A stretch of DNA of 64,000 bases, taken from positions 8,556,001-8,620,000 of the forward strand of contig JAJTUQ010000001.1 in the NCBI GenBank assembly GCA_021399445.1, in the 5' to 3' direction. Made by a program: the position numbers and the translations under genes. Under the pieces are notes generated by a model. That model was not told the origin of the DNA. It made no database searches and saw only the letters and a program-made list of their open reading frames with translations. This document shows, piece after piece, positions 20,911 through 32,108 of this stretch (the first letter of the stretch is position 1; every line of letters begins with the position of its first letter). The DNA comes from Xylogone sp. PMI_703 (lineage: Eukaryota > Ascomycota > Leotiomycetes).

Positions 20911-23504
20911 TTAATGCCACGAGCCACTTGGAGGACCGAAGATCTCTCCAGGCATAACCTTTTTAAGAACATTATGAGCAGAGTTATAATCTAATGTCTG
21001 ACTCGTAATTACATTGCCCCACCAATTTGGAGGGCTAGTGTGTGTCAGGTTGAGTGTAAGGAAGATTAAGATGGTACATAATGCTAATCCTACATCTAGA
21101 CCAGCCGATGTGATGTAGTTGTAATGATTCCACCAAGCCTGGTACCGCTTTCTAATGACGTAACTGAAGGTGAAGCCTACAATTCCCCAAGTGAGATAGT
21201 TCAGAGGTGTGGCAGGAGGTATCCAACCGCATCCAGCAAAGATGACAGGGGCGACGATATACCTGATCTTAGATCGCGGGTACTTTCGTGTCAGAAGGTA
21301 GATTGCAACCGGTAGGATAGCACCAGCAAGAAAGAACCAATAGAAGTTGCTGTACAGCTGACCGGATGAGAATATTCGCGCAGGGCCAATCAGGCCCCAG
21401 ATTATGGAGTTGGAAAAGAAAACGTGGCCGCCGGGACATGTGAAGTTGTTCGATTGCTCAGGAGAGCAAATATCTTCAATTGAGGAAAAAGCCCAGTTCA
21501 TAACCGCAATCTGCACAATTCCTGACCACAGTGTTGCTGCAATTTGGGACCAGAACAATGCGCGCGGGGGGACCTTCATGTAGTGCCCCAGCTTCAGATC
21601 TTGCGCAAAGCTTAGAGCCTGATACATTGTCATGTATCCATATGCTTTAAAAAGCATCATGGCCATAGGCTTTCCAGGATAGATATATCCCACTAAAAGT
21701 TCTGTGAGGACGTTGAGGCCGAGCCTATGTTAAGCCATTGATATTAATATAACATCTAAATTTTCAATGTTCATAGTAAAGAGTTGACTTACTGGACATT
21801 GGTCATTGCATGAACCATACCCATCGGGATCGTCCAGATCATTGGAATTATTATTGCGACGAGTAGAACCCACCACGGGGTTTGGGTATCCCACGCGTAT
21901 ATAACACCAAATGATAATCCTAGCATAAAAACAAAGAGCGTTACATACCACCAATCTGGTGCATCGGTATATTTCTTCATCAATCGCATATGGACGTCAT
22001 CCTCCTGCTTCCGAGCAAGTTTGGCACGTAGCCAGATCTCTTTTCCGTGGAAAAGCGCAGTGTTTATTAAGACGGAGACAACCATAGCAAACGAGACGCC
22101 GAACGACATAGCGTATGTTGTTGGAAGAAAAAGTGGAGAATATGCTTCGTATGCTTCTGTATTTAATGAGAGATCGGGATTTAAAACTCTAGAGACATTA
22201 TATACTGCTCCAGTATTATCGTATACGCTAGATGTGCCCATAGGGATATACTTGGCAAACGAAATTCCTGAGAAATGCACCGCTATGGAGGTAATCCAGA
22301 AGAAGGCAATGACTCCAATCAGAGTGTTAGCAATAGCGTACCTGGCGTTATATTAGAAATTTTGATGGTTGTGTAAAAGATATCTCAAAATCTGAGATAA
22401 TGAGGGCAAATTGCAGCATACCATGGTGGAATTAAAGGGCTTAGCACATATGCAGATACCACTGTCCAATCTAAAGTAAGTGGAAGCAGGGCAATTCCGC
22501 TAATACCGCCGAACAGCTGGTTAATCACCGGATTGTGAGGTTTAATCCATGTCACGAAGGTAAAAACACTAAGGCCTTTGAAGAGAAACCCGGGGATCCA
22601 ATACCACACGAAAGACCCCAAAGCTACATAGATAAAATATCGGTAGCGGCCAATCGACCAACCCCCAGTCACCGATGGATCAGCGGCTCTATGGTCATGC
22701 AGACTGTAGAATAAGGAGGTAGAAACCAAATTAACGGGCCATATCATAGCTGCAGGCCACCTATGAGATATGTCAGCGATGTCTACTCCCACGCTGGACT
22801 CAGAGATACCCTTACACAACAAAGCGCCGACTGAGCCCAGCAATACCGTATCCCATCATCGTTGTAGTCCATGTGAGAAGAAGTTGGAAACCCCAGCCAA
22901 ATGACTGACCATAGAACGCTTGTTGTGCAGTGAGGACATCCGTAGAATAGGCTGCACCAATCCCAAATCCAGCATTGGCCATGACAGCTATCACGGCATG
23001 TTCTTTCATATTGAAGGGACCTGGATTGAGAGACAAGCGTGAACCGAAGATTATAATTTCATGTTGAGGCATGATCAAGTGCCAGAGTTTTCCAAGAGGA
23101 TAGGCCAGGAATTGGGCGACGATAGCGGAAATGGAAATCGCCGGGGAACGTAAGTGAAAGAGCATGTTGAGGCCGCCACAGACGGTGACGAGCAATAAGC
23201 CGATCGTCCACGCCCGGATGGTGCTGGCGGGCATCTCTTCATCGTAATTACGAACAGCTGCTTGAACTTCAGGATAGGGAGATTCTTCAGCGGCTATCTT
23301 GGCTAACGTTGTAGGGTCATCTCCGGCTTCGTTTTCGACGAGCTCAACTTCCTCGACCAGGTCACCTGGAAGGTTCGGGTCCCAACCGTGATGAGCCTGA
23401 AGATGAGCAGCATCAGGGTCAAGCTTCGATAAACTTCTCTTTCTCTCCACTGTAGCCTGCAACTCGATAGTACTGACTTCGTCCGTGGTGAGTTCTGTAG
23501 ACAT
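20911..23504 (-). CDS. OPT-family oligopeptide transporter
   Basis: Four exons, 23504-22816, 22760-22422, 22341-21793 and 21724-20911 (introns 55, 80 and 68 bp; phases agree), 796 aa, the usual length for fungal small-oligopeptide transporters. The cytosolic N-terminus is acidic (about 1-110) and includes HHGWDPNLPGD. About 14-16 membrane helices follow. The OPT hallmark NPGPFNMKEHA lies after the second or third helix, with SFGWGFQLLLTW and AGCGWIPPATPLNY further on; the latter two are typical of the peptide (PT) clade rather than the yellow-stripe metal clade. It would import tetra/pentapeptides or glutathione-like peptides with protons across the plasma membrane. It shares a 492-bp divergent promoter with a Zn2Cys6 factor, which is followed by an S9 peptidase, suggesting a peptide-use module. 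The C-terminus ends in a short tail with no further motif. Confidence 0.94.
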
Positions 23505-23996
23505 CTTTGGTGATTTCAGATGTTCCGGCAGGCTACGAAGGACAAAAACTGGTCTTGTAGCATGTAATAGATGCCAACAGTAGCTAGTAGTATACGATAT
23601 TTGGGCAAAACACCATGATTTTATACAGCACTCATGTTCAGCAGACGCAATCCCCTAAGCATCATACCTATAGTTGTCCAGAGACGTCTATCAGGCCAAT
23701 CTCACTTGGCGAATGCTCATTTGCTAGAATATCCTATCTCTTCTTCACTAGATCTACGACTAGAACCCCTTTCCTGGGGCGCCATTAGTGCTAAGAGCCA
23801 AGGCTAATAGTGCACCCCAGAGCCCACTCTTGTTTATTTTTCGCTTCTTCTGGGGACCTAGAAGCCAACTTCCCCTCATCGCATTTTCCCACAAGAATCC
23901 TAGTCGGCTTCCCCATACAATAGACATCCATGGTATCTTATGGCTTCGGGAATTTCTCCGATACGGAATTAAATTTTACAAGGCAGGCCAACCAAG
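23505..23996. promoter_or_regulatory. Shared divergent promoter, OPT transporter / Zn2Cys6 factor
   Basis: 492 bp between the OPT start (minus) and the Zn2Cys6 start (plus). The plus-strand open frame 23788-24000 is not convincing. I found no clear CGG-N-CCG site by eye. Co-regulation is inferred from orientation only. Confidence 0.4.
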
Positions 23997-26276
23997 ATGA
24001 GTACCAGCCCTGAGCACGACGCTGGACCGTTGCAGTCGCCTCAAAGCAACCCTCCAAAGGCGAAGAGATCGAGAAACGGTAAGGATGGCCATTGAGCTAA
24101 CAGGTGGCTAAAAAGACTCATAGACATCACTGCTGTAGGATGCACACATTGCAGGGCGAGACGAATCAAGTGCGACGAAAAGCAACCAGTGTGTGGGCTC
24201 TGCTCGCGTTTGAATTTGGACTGTTATAAACCTGATCCCCCGTTGCCTCTCAGGCTCCGGCGACGTGGATACGGCTCCATTAGATCAAGAAACAAGAGTA
24301 TGTGGGACCCTCCAATTATCCTGCCTAATATACAACAACAAGCAAGTCCTACTCTACATTCGAACCACTCTATAGCAGGAGGTAATGAGGGCGCGCTACC
24401 ACGAGCAAACTTGCTAGACACCGTCCAGGAAATTGACGCAGCAGGAAGCACACAAAACCTATCAGTAACATCCCTGGTTACACAGAATTCGAATCTGAGC
24501 GAGGAGCTATTCAGTTCAACAAGTACAGATGGCATAGTGGAAGACCTAATCGCTACTGGATCCCTCCAGGAGCCATATGCGCCGCCAACTCCGCTATTCA
24601 GTCAGCTCCATACTTTGTTTGGTGATGCATTTGATGTTATGATATCTAGCCAGGAAGAAAATGCTCAAACCGGTATGGATGATAATAGCTTCCAGATCGA
24701 CCCTGGCTCAACACTTGCATTTCCAGCTCTATCACCCAAAGGTATCGATATTACGACGCCGCCATCTCGGTTGTTAGATGATATAGGTACGTCCAGCATT
24801 TGTGCCTCGCCAACTGCTATGGATGCGGTGTCATCAAATACATTATTCTACCCGACATCCAAGAGCTTATCTAGCGTTCAGCTAATTAGTTCACTTACCC
24901 CTCACCCTCAATATGACCTTCCTGAAGCTCTGAACTTGGGTGGAGTCGAGAAGACAGCACTGGGGTATTATCGTAGCCAGTTCTCAGATTTCAGAACTCT
25001 CAAGGGATTCTCGTGGTCTGCATACTCAATATTCCTCGGTGTGGCCATTGAGCATGAATTGATTTTACATCTAATTTTGGCTGTGTCTCTGCAAGGTCTG
25101 TCTCGTCAGATGAGCGACCAGAGTATATCGCGATTAGGAAAGCAGCACCTCCAGACAGGACTGGATCTTTTGCAGAGGAGTCTTGCTCAAGATGATCCCG
25201 ATCATCTATCCATTATGATATCATTTTGGTTATTGGTACTGTTCACAATGGACAACAATGCATTTACAACCGGGGTCCAGAGGCGAGAATTAAGTGCCAG
25301 GATCTATAACTACATCTATACCCATCAGCTTGATAAACTCTGCGGCAACCTCATGAGCGATAATGTGTTGGTATCTGAGACTTCGATTGATCAGGAGAGC
25401 AGGGCTTCTAGGAGCCTGGTCTGCAAACTTATCAGTATGCTAGTCTATGCTGATGTGCAGCTGAATTTCAACACCCACGGCGGGGCGCTTTCCGAATTCC
25501 TTCTTGATCGTGCTAGGTTTTCCAGGGTACGGCAGATATCTCGAAACTTTTTAGAGCTAAACCATGGCAAGGAATACCCTCTATCAGAGCTCGTGTATGA
25601 CGTAGAGAGCACTGAGTGCTATAATTTATACTATGAACAACACCGGATTTATCACTTGCTAAATCAACTGTTTTGGTATGAGATTGGAGACTATGATAAC
25701 ATCAAGCAGGAAATTAGCGACCTAGAGGCTGTAAGTACCTTGACCTCTACTCTTGGGTTGTTTCTTTTTGACAAAATACTGATCAGCGGGTTCTCTGGCA
25801 AACAGAGATACAGTTCATTTTTCGCCATAGCCCATCGTGATGCCGCTAATGGCTCATATTCGCGGTTGAACTTCCAGATCGATACAACAGTCTGTGAATT
25901 CTATGCAATCCGCTTGTATCTATTCCGCTGCCAAGACGACCAGATGCCAGATAACTACATTCGCGACTCGATCTCATCGTTTTTACAAATTGCTCATCGC
26001 ATGCAGCGGATGAAAGTCCGGTATAGCTGGTTCGATCGATCACTGTTTCTCGTTGGTGCTGAAACGCACGACGCAATTCACTGGGAGTGGATTCACAATC
26101 GGATCATCCGAACTGATATGAAGACTGCACTTGTCCGAGTACGAGATTATGAGAGGATATACGGGCGGCGACTTCGCCGAGAAGACATCCAAGCCATTTT
26201 ACGGGGAGCGGCGGTTGAATTGGATGACAGAGTGGCGACACCAAGAACGAATGATATTGGGGCTTACCCATCGTAG
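23997..26276 (+). CDS. Zn2Cys6 transcription factor
   Basis: Two exons, 23997-24078 and 24139-26276 (60-bp intron, GTAAGG...GTAG), 739 aa. The zinc cluster lies at about residues 28-55 with spacing C-x2-C-x6-C-x6-C-x2-C-x6-C (CTHCRARRIKCDEKQPVC...). It is preceded by a basic tract (PPKAKRSRN) and followed by an arginine-rich linker (RLRRRG). A long Ser/Thr/Gln-rich region (about 70-270) precedes the C-terminal regulatory domain of the fungal-specific factor type (about 280-700). The ATG at 23997 is needed to supply the N-terminus ahead of the intron. It lies between the divergent OPT gene and a co-directional S9 peptidase, so it is the natural candidate regulator of both. This is the classic layout of a pathway-specific regulator; the effector is unknown. 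Confidence 0.9.
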
Positions 26277-26675
26277 CCGTAACTCAAGCTCTTGATTACC
26301 AATAGGGTAATCACTAACTTACCTTTACTACTTTCTGTACGTCTAATTTGCTGGCTACGAGAGCGTTTGGAACAGAATTGGTCAAATTTATCTTCCTTTT
26401 ATAATGGCGGCACCTGATTGGTCAGAATACCCGCGCCTCTCTTAAAGCCCCCAATAACCATACAGGAAGCTCCACCAGCGAATTCTTCGGAGTGGGTTTC
26501 ACATAGAGGCCAAGGATAGATCATATCCGAGCATCAATGGGTACGGATATCATGAGTCTCTCTATGCATATATCATCTAGGCAGCACACGCCAGCTCTCC
26601 ATGCCGGTTGTCTGCTAATACACCACATCGCTTCTTCTTAGTGTAGCAGTGCTATCAGCCATCGACGCCTTCGAG
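26277..26675. other. Intergenic region upstream of the S9 peptidase
   Basis: About 400 bp holding the terminator of the Zn2Cys6 gene and the promoter of the peptidase. No separate gene is supported. The open frame of the peptidase runs back to a GTG at 26649, which is unlikely to be a nuclear start. Confidence 0.4.
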
Positions 26676-28778
26676 ATGTCTTCCTTTACACGCATAAATG
26701 GCGTAAATGGTGCCAATAGCCATGACACCCTGGAATCCAGGGAGATCTTGGCCGAACTCCGTGATCTCACTCATACGGAGGTTTGGAAGAACACTGAAGC
26801 TTTCTTTACCAATATCCACGCTCCTTCATTTGGCAAGCCGAGCAATGCAGGGGATCTAGCTATTTCTCCGGATGGCAAGCAACTCGCCTTCACAGGCCAC
26901 GTCTGGAATTCCCTACAAGGAAATCCCAGGACACAGTTATACCTACTTAATATATCCCATGGTGAGCCAAAGTCCAAAGAAATATATTCTCCAGTGGCTA
27001 TCACAGGCGGCCTACACAACGATAAAAAGCCAAAATGGTCACCAGATGGAAAAACACTAGCATTCTTGTCAGATAGAATTCAGAGGGGTCAATATCAGTT
27101 GTTCTGCTTGAGAAGCGATCAGATTCAAGATGCTCAGCTACTCACTTTAACTCCGCTCGATGGCATTGTCGAAGACTTTGCTTGGTCATCAGACGGCGGA
27201 GCCATTCTAATTGGCCTTGCCGGATTTGGTCTTCCAAAATCTGGGTTTGAAGGTTCTGGGACACTCTTGGACAAGGCGGACGAAGATGGTCCTAGCTGGA
27301 TGCCGTCTTTGGAAACAGATCATCCGGCGACGAATGTACGTAGCCTCTGGGTTCATGACATCCGCACACAACAGACTCGACGCCTCAGTCTGCCAGGTAG
27401 AAACGTCTGGAGATTTTCTTGGTGTGGCCTTCACGATGCGATCGCACTGGTAAGTGATCGGCCGACTGAAGGTGCATATAAGGACTCAGATCTCGTAAAG
27501 ATGTCCATATCCGATGGTACAGAGCAGGTTCTCATTCAGAATAATAAAACGTACCTCATGACAGAACTCACAGCTTCACCTTCCGGCTCAACGATAGCCC
27601 TAATTGAATCTGTGGGTGGGGACCGAACCAAGCTCGCTGGCTCCATTATATGCATTGACAGAAAGACGAATAATCGCCTGCAAATCACGCCAGACGTTGA
27701 TATCGCAGCGCTTCAATGGATTAATGACGAGACCATACTCGCTATGGGCCTCAGAGATCTAAGCTCGGTGGCCCTGGGGGTCAATATATCCACCCAGAAG
27801 GTTCGTGAGCTGTGGACGACAACTACCGCATGCGGGCCATCATACCCCCAACACACGGCCATTCCTAATAGCAATGGCGGCTTTGCAATAGTCCGGCAAG
27901 GCTGGGAACTCGCACCTGAGATTGGACTCGTTGACAGTGATGGGAAGTATCAGATGATCCTATCTTTCGAGCACGATGGCACCCGATGGCTCAAATCGCA
28001 GCTTGGGCAGAGTCATAGAATCAATTGGAAATCGTCAGATGGACTCAATATCCAAGGCTTCCTATATCTTCCTTCTAAGAAGCAGGAGAGGTCATACCCG
28101 CTTATTCTAAATGTACATGGAGGTCCAATGAGCGCCTTCGTTGATCAGTGGATGGGATACCGAGCATGGGTGGCCTTCCTGGTTGCTCATGGATATGCTG
28201 TGCTAAATGCTAATCCACGAGGTTCGCTCGGCCGAGGGCGGGCATTCACAGAAGGAGTTGTTGGAGACATTGGAGGTGGCGACGCCCAGGATCTACTCAG
28301 CGGACTCGATGACCTTGTCAATAGAGGCATTGCGGATCCTTCCCGGCTAGGCGTCATCGGCGGTAGCTATGGTGGCTACCAGTCGGCCTGGCTCACTACG
28401 TTGACAGACAGGTTTGCAGCTGCAATCCCTATTTCGCCCGTCAGTGATTGGAATTTAGGGTGGCTTTCCAGTGACCTACGCCAGCGAATTCTGGACAACA
28501 GGCCGTACGACTTGGATAGTCTGTATTTCAGTCGAAGCCCCCTGCGACAAGTTGGTCGCTGCAAAACACCGACTCTACAATTGGTGGGGGCACTGGATCA
28601 GTGCACTCCGCCGGCGCAGGCACATTACTATCATGTTGCACTTAAAGACCATGGAGTGAAGTCATGTATTGTCGAATATCCACAAGAAGGCCATGGTATC
28701 CGTCAATTTCCGGCGCTTATTGATGCGTGCTGCAGAATGTTGAGCTGGTTCGATCATTACATGTCGGTGAATAAGTAG
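26676..28778 (+). CDS. S9-family serine peptidase (acylaminoacyl-peptidase / DPP-V-like)
   Basis: Intronless, 700 aa from the first ATG at 26676. The N-terminal half (about 50-440) is a beta-propeller with repeated WSPDGKTLAFLSDR-type blades that gates the active site. The C-terminal alpha/beta-hydrolase domain starts at about 460 (YPLILNVHGGPMSAF) and contains the nucleophile in GGSYGGY (S564), the acid in GALDQCTPP (D641) and the histidine in EGHGIR (H673). This matches prolyl-oligopeptidase clan S9C enzymes, which remove acylated or dipeptide units from short peptides. There is no signal peptide, so it should act inside the cell, on peptides of the kind an OPT carrier imports. Same strand as the preceding Zn2Cys6 factor. 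Family certain, exact peptide preference not readable. Confidence 0.93.
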   Translation: MSSFTRINGVNGANSHDTLESREILAELRDLTHTEVWKNTEAFFTNIHAPSFGKPSNAGDLAISPDGKQLAFTGHVWNSLQGNPRTQLYLLNISHGEPKSKEIYSPVAITGGLHNDKKPKWSPDGKTLAFLSDRIQRGQYQLFCLRSDQIQDAQLLTLTPLDGIVEDFAWSSDGGAILIGLAGFGLPKSGFEGSGTLLDKADEDGPSWMPSLETDHPATNVRSLWVHDIRTQQTRRLSLPGRNVWRFSWCGLHDAIALVSDRPTEGAYKDSDLVKMSISDGTEQVLIQNNKTYLMTELTASPSGSTIALIESVGGDRTKLAGSIICIDRKTNNRLQITPDVDIAALQWINDETILAMGLRDLSSVALGVNISTQKVRELWTTTTACGPSYPQHTAIPNSNGGFAIVRQGWELAPEIGLVDSDGKYQMILSFEHDGTRWLKSQLGQSHRINWKSSDGLNIQGFLYLPSKKQERSYPLILNVHGGPMSAFVDQWMGYRAWVAFLVAHGYAVLNANPRGSLGRGRAFTEGVVGDIGGGDAQDLLSGLDDLVNRGIADPSRLGVIGGSYGGYQSAWLTTLTDRFAAAIPISPVSDWNLGWLSSDLRQRILDNRPYDLDSLYFSRSPLRQVGRCKTPTLQLVGALDQCTPPAQAHYYHVALKDHGVKSCIVEYPQEGHGIRQFPALIDACCRMLSWFDHYMSVNK

Positions 28779-29310
28779 ACAAATGGATCAATCATCATAT
28801 TATGCAGAAGTTTGTACATGAAAGTTAATTAGCTCAAGACCCATCACGATGGTTGTGGGATCATGTGACCCGTAGGCGTTCTTAATTCTCCCTGCAACCC
28901 ACAACGTTGATCATCACCCTGCAATCATCATCCTCCAAAAACACTCGAAACCTCCCCATTATACGGTGCAATGCTGTTACCATGATTGAAGCCTGGGTGA
29001 AACACTGTTCTACAACGCAGTGATTGAAGTAGCCTAATGACTCTAGTATGACTGCAGTATTATAGTATAGCGTATACCCACTAGGGTTGAATTATATAAC
29101 CGGCTCTCTGTACATGCGTCTTGTAGGCCATTATAATATCCTGCTCATCTGTAACTATTGGTTGAAGTCAAGATGATGGTCCAGTCGTTATTGGTTTGGT
29201 TTTCAATCACACGACCAAGACTACGACTAAGATCGCACACTGCTAAAGTACTGGTAAGTAACAGAATATCCACAATGAAGCTAGGAAGCTAGATAGAGTC
29301 CACACTGACC
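28779..29310. other. Intergenic region
   Basis: About 530 bp between the peptidase stop and the helicase start. No gene or clear element was seen. Confidence 0.4.
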
Positions 29311-31500
29311 ATGGCATTATTGGCAATACGCCAGTTTCGGGCTTCTTCACGCTTCTCCATACACAGCAATCACTTTCCTCGACGGCATAGGCGTAAATCT
29401 TCCTTTCCTCCCTCCCCTGAGCAAAAGAAAATTGCGGCACTCTGCTCTGAACAGAATGTCGTGGTCTCAGCACGGCCAGGATCAGGTAAAACGGCTACTG
29501 CTGAGGCTATTGTAGCCGATTATCCAGACAAGAGGGTAGCCGTACTTACTTACTCGAAGAGACTCCAAGTTGAGACCGAACTACGGCTGCGAGCCTACTC
29601 TAACTGTACAGTCTTCACTTTCCATGCGATGGCTGGTTTGCTTTTTGAAAAGTCTACGTGGAATGATGCCATACTCTTGGAGCAGATAAGAAAGGCTCTT
29701 CATCGCAATGAGCTTCCTCAATGGGTTTATGATCCGTTCGACATCATTGTGCTAGATGAGTTTCAAGATTGCACGGAGCTCATATTTTGGTTAACTATTT
29801 GCTTCACCCTAGCCAACGATCGGAAAAGAGCAGATGGCCAGCCGGCGAAGCTTGTCGTGCTCGGAGATGAACGGCAATCCATCTACCAGTTCCGCGGTGC
29901 TGATCAACGCTACCTCACTCTGGCTTCGGAGTTACTGGGCTCTATCAATTGTTACGGTTTTGCCAATGTTCCATTGAACCAAAGTTTCCGTCTATCAGAA
30001 CAGACGGCTCAGTTCATTAATCAAGTTTTCCTCGGCGGCGAAGTATGCATCACTAGCTCAAAGTCTGGTCCCAAGCCTATTGTCCTGAGGTGCTCTCCTT
30101 ATCAAAGTTATTCACTAGCTAAGAAGCTATTCCCTTTGATCAAACAATACGGAGCGAGGAATACAGCAATCTTAGCACCGTCTATACGCCAACGAAGACC
30201 GTTGCAAGGGTTGACAAATATATTGTGCGAGAAATTTCATGTGCCAACCGCTGTACCTATTGATGATGAGTCACCTTTAGATGACAAGGTGATCAAGGGA
30301 AAGATGTGTCTAAGCACCATCCATCAATTCAAAGGTAGCGAACGTGACCTGATCATTCTTGTCGGTTTTGACTCCTCCTTTTTCAAATATTTTGGGCGTG
30401 GTCTTCCCGATGACCGCTGTCCCAATGAGGTGTATGTGGCTCTAACGCGCGCCCGCAAACAGCCTGTTCTAGTCCATGACGAGCAGCAAAGGCTTATGCC
30501 CTTCGTATCTGTGGAAGCTCTGCACAAAACAGCTGAAATCATTAATATGACAAAAGAGCAATTAGACATTGCCACGCCTCATCCACCAGGCCGCCCTCCC
30601 AAGCTTGGATTTTCCTTGCCGACTTCAACTGGCGTACGAGATATGACACGCCATATACAGGACGAATCGCTTGATGGAATTGTCAAAGATTACCTTTGTA
30701 CTCGCCAACTCTCGCCACCTCTGCCGGAGGAGGAGCACATTAATATGAAGAGCGTCGTACGTACAGATTCGAAAAGGGGGTTTCATGAGGCAGTAGCTGA
30801 TATAAATGGACTTGTTGTTGGCGCAGCTTTCGAGCACTGTATTGCTGGGACATTAAATACACTCGGTCTCAGCCAAATGACCGCTGACACACTACCATTG
30901 AACTCTCCGTCGCAACGTATTTCTCAGCTCTGTCGATACGCCTGTGGATATGAGGCTCAGCTGTCAGGTTATCATGTACGTCTTATCCAGATGAAAAACC
31001 ATGATTTTGACTGGATCAAACCTGAAGATATTGCCCTCGCTCAAGATCGACTCCAAGCAGAAGTGAGATATCCAGCCGTAAACCTTAGGTTTGAGGTTAA
31101 CGTTGAGCAAGACTTCAATGTGGGCGAAAAGAAAATCCGACTTCGTGGTCGAACCGATATCATAGCGGTTTCCTCACCTTCAAACTATAACAATGATGAA
31201 AGGATTGAGTGTATCTGGGAAGTCAAATTGGTTCGGCAGCTTTCTAAGGAGCATATCGTACAAGCGTGTATATGTGCTTACTTATTAACCCCGGAGTCTG
31301 GAGCGCTACCACGCATTGTACTTTACAATGTGAGGGATGGAGAGAAATGGGAAATCATCCCTCATAAGGGGCGAGAAGGGTTAAGAGGCATGATCGAAAG
31401 CATTCTTAGGCTTAAGTATACGATTAGAGAGGAGATGGAGTATGAAGAGTTTATCGATATGTGCACCAAGGCTAAACAGTCAATTACAAACTTGGGTTAA
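29311..31500 (+). CDS. UvrD-type SF1 helicase fused to a RecB-like PD-(D/E)XK nuclease domain
   Basis: Intronless, 729 aa. All SF1A motifs are visible: Q motif (PSPEQ, 34-38), Walker A ARPGSGKT (54-61), DExx box VLDEFQD (147-153), motif III VLGDERQSIYQFRGAD (183-198), motif IV-like NQSFRLSEQT (223-232), motif V STIHQFKGSERD (335-346) and motif VI VYVALTRAR (374-382). The C-terminal 130 residues carry a RecB-nuclease pattern: GRTD (D616), WEVK (E637, K639) and a following Q651 in HIVQACICAYLL. This gives an ATP-driven 3'-5' translocase linked to a metal-dependent nuclease, the arrangement of bacterial AddA. The first 30 residues are rich in Arg/Ser with no acidic residue, resembling a mitochondrial presequence. 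UvrD helicases in fungi are otherwise mostly Srs2, Fbh1 or Hmi1; this is none of these. Helicase certain, nuclease likely, location inferred. Confidence 0.85.
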   Translation: MALLAIRQFRASSRFSIHSNHFPRRHRRKSSFPPSPEQKKIAALCSEQNVVVSARPGSGKTATAEAIVADYPDKRVAVLTYSKRLQVETELRLRAYSNCTVFTFHAMAGLLFEKSTWNDAILLEQIRKALHRNELPQWVYDPFDIIVLDEFQDCTELIFWLTICFTLANDRKRADGQPAKLVVLGDERQSIYQFRGADQRYLTLASELLGSINCYGFANVPLNQSFRLSEQTAQFINQVFLGGEVCITSSKSGPKPIVLRCSPYQSYSLAKKLFPLIKQYGARNTAILAPSIRQRRPLQGLTNILCEKFHVPTAVPIDDESPLDDKVIKGKMCLSTIHQFKGSERDLIILVGFDSSFFKYFGRGLPDDRCPNEVYVALTRARKQPVLVHDEQQRLMPFVSVEALHKTAEIINMTKEQLDIATPHPPGRPPKLGFSLPTSTGVRDMTRHIQDESLDGIVKDYLCTRQLSPPLPEEEHINMKSVVRTDSKRGFHEAVADINGLVVGAAFEHCIAGTLNTLGLSQMTADTLPLNSPSQRISQLCRYACGYEAQLSGYHVRLIQMKNHDFDWIKPEDIALAQDRLQAEVRYPAVNLRFEVNVEQDFNVGEKKIRLRGRTDIIAVSSPSNYNNDERIECIWEVKLVRQLSKEHIVQACICAYLLTPESGALPRIVLYNVRDGEKWEIIPHKGREGLRGMIESILRLKYTIREEMEYEEFIDMCTKAKQSITNLG

Positions 31501-32108
31501 GTAGACAATGAAGTGGAACAGCTGGCGGAGGCTAATCTTGTACCCTCGGGCATTAATACGCCGAAATATTGCTACTTAATATAGCACCCATCTTTTGATA
31601 GGGGACGGATCGTACATTGTTGGTATGACGGTGATCTGCATGAAGGCGTAAGACCTAACAACCCTTGCTGCCGTTACTCCTTGTGAGATTGTGGATCGCG
31701 GTGCCTTTTTCGGCTTAATAATTGAGAGATGAATTATCACACCAATCTACTTCCAGAAAGTAAGCACGAGTGCATCTAGTGGCGTCATTTACCTATTAAG
31801 GATCGAGAGCCTAACCTTAACCGATCGATTTTAGAGGTAGATGGTGGGTTCTTAGTGGTTCTTATCAGCTAAATTAATCTATTAGAATGAAAGGTGATGC
31901 TAGCTTGCACAATGTTCAGTAGGCTTGTGCTGTAAGTCCTCATTACTTGAACGCAGGTATCATCCACGATGATCGAGTCTCATGATGGGCTCGTGTGTTA
32001 CTTATTCCAAAATTATACATTTTATTCCTTATAAACAAAAGGACAAACTGCGCTAATTGAACAACCATTGCATATTTGACCAAAATAATAACAAGGATAT
32101 AATCTGCT
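31501..32108. other. Intergenic region
   Basis: About 600 bp between two convergent genes (helicase plus, Zn2Cys6 minus). Moderately AT-rich; nothing supported. Confidence 0.4.
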
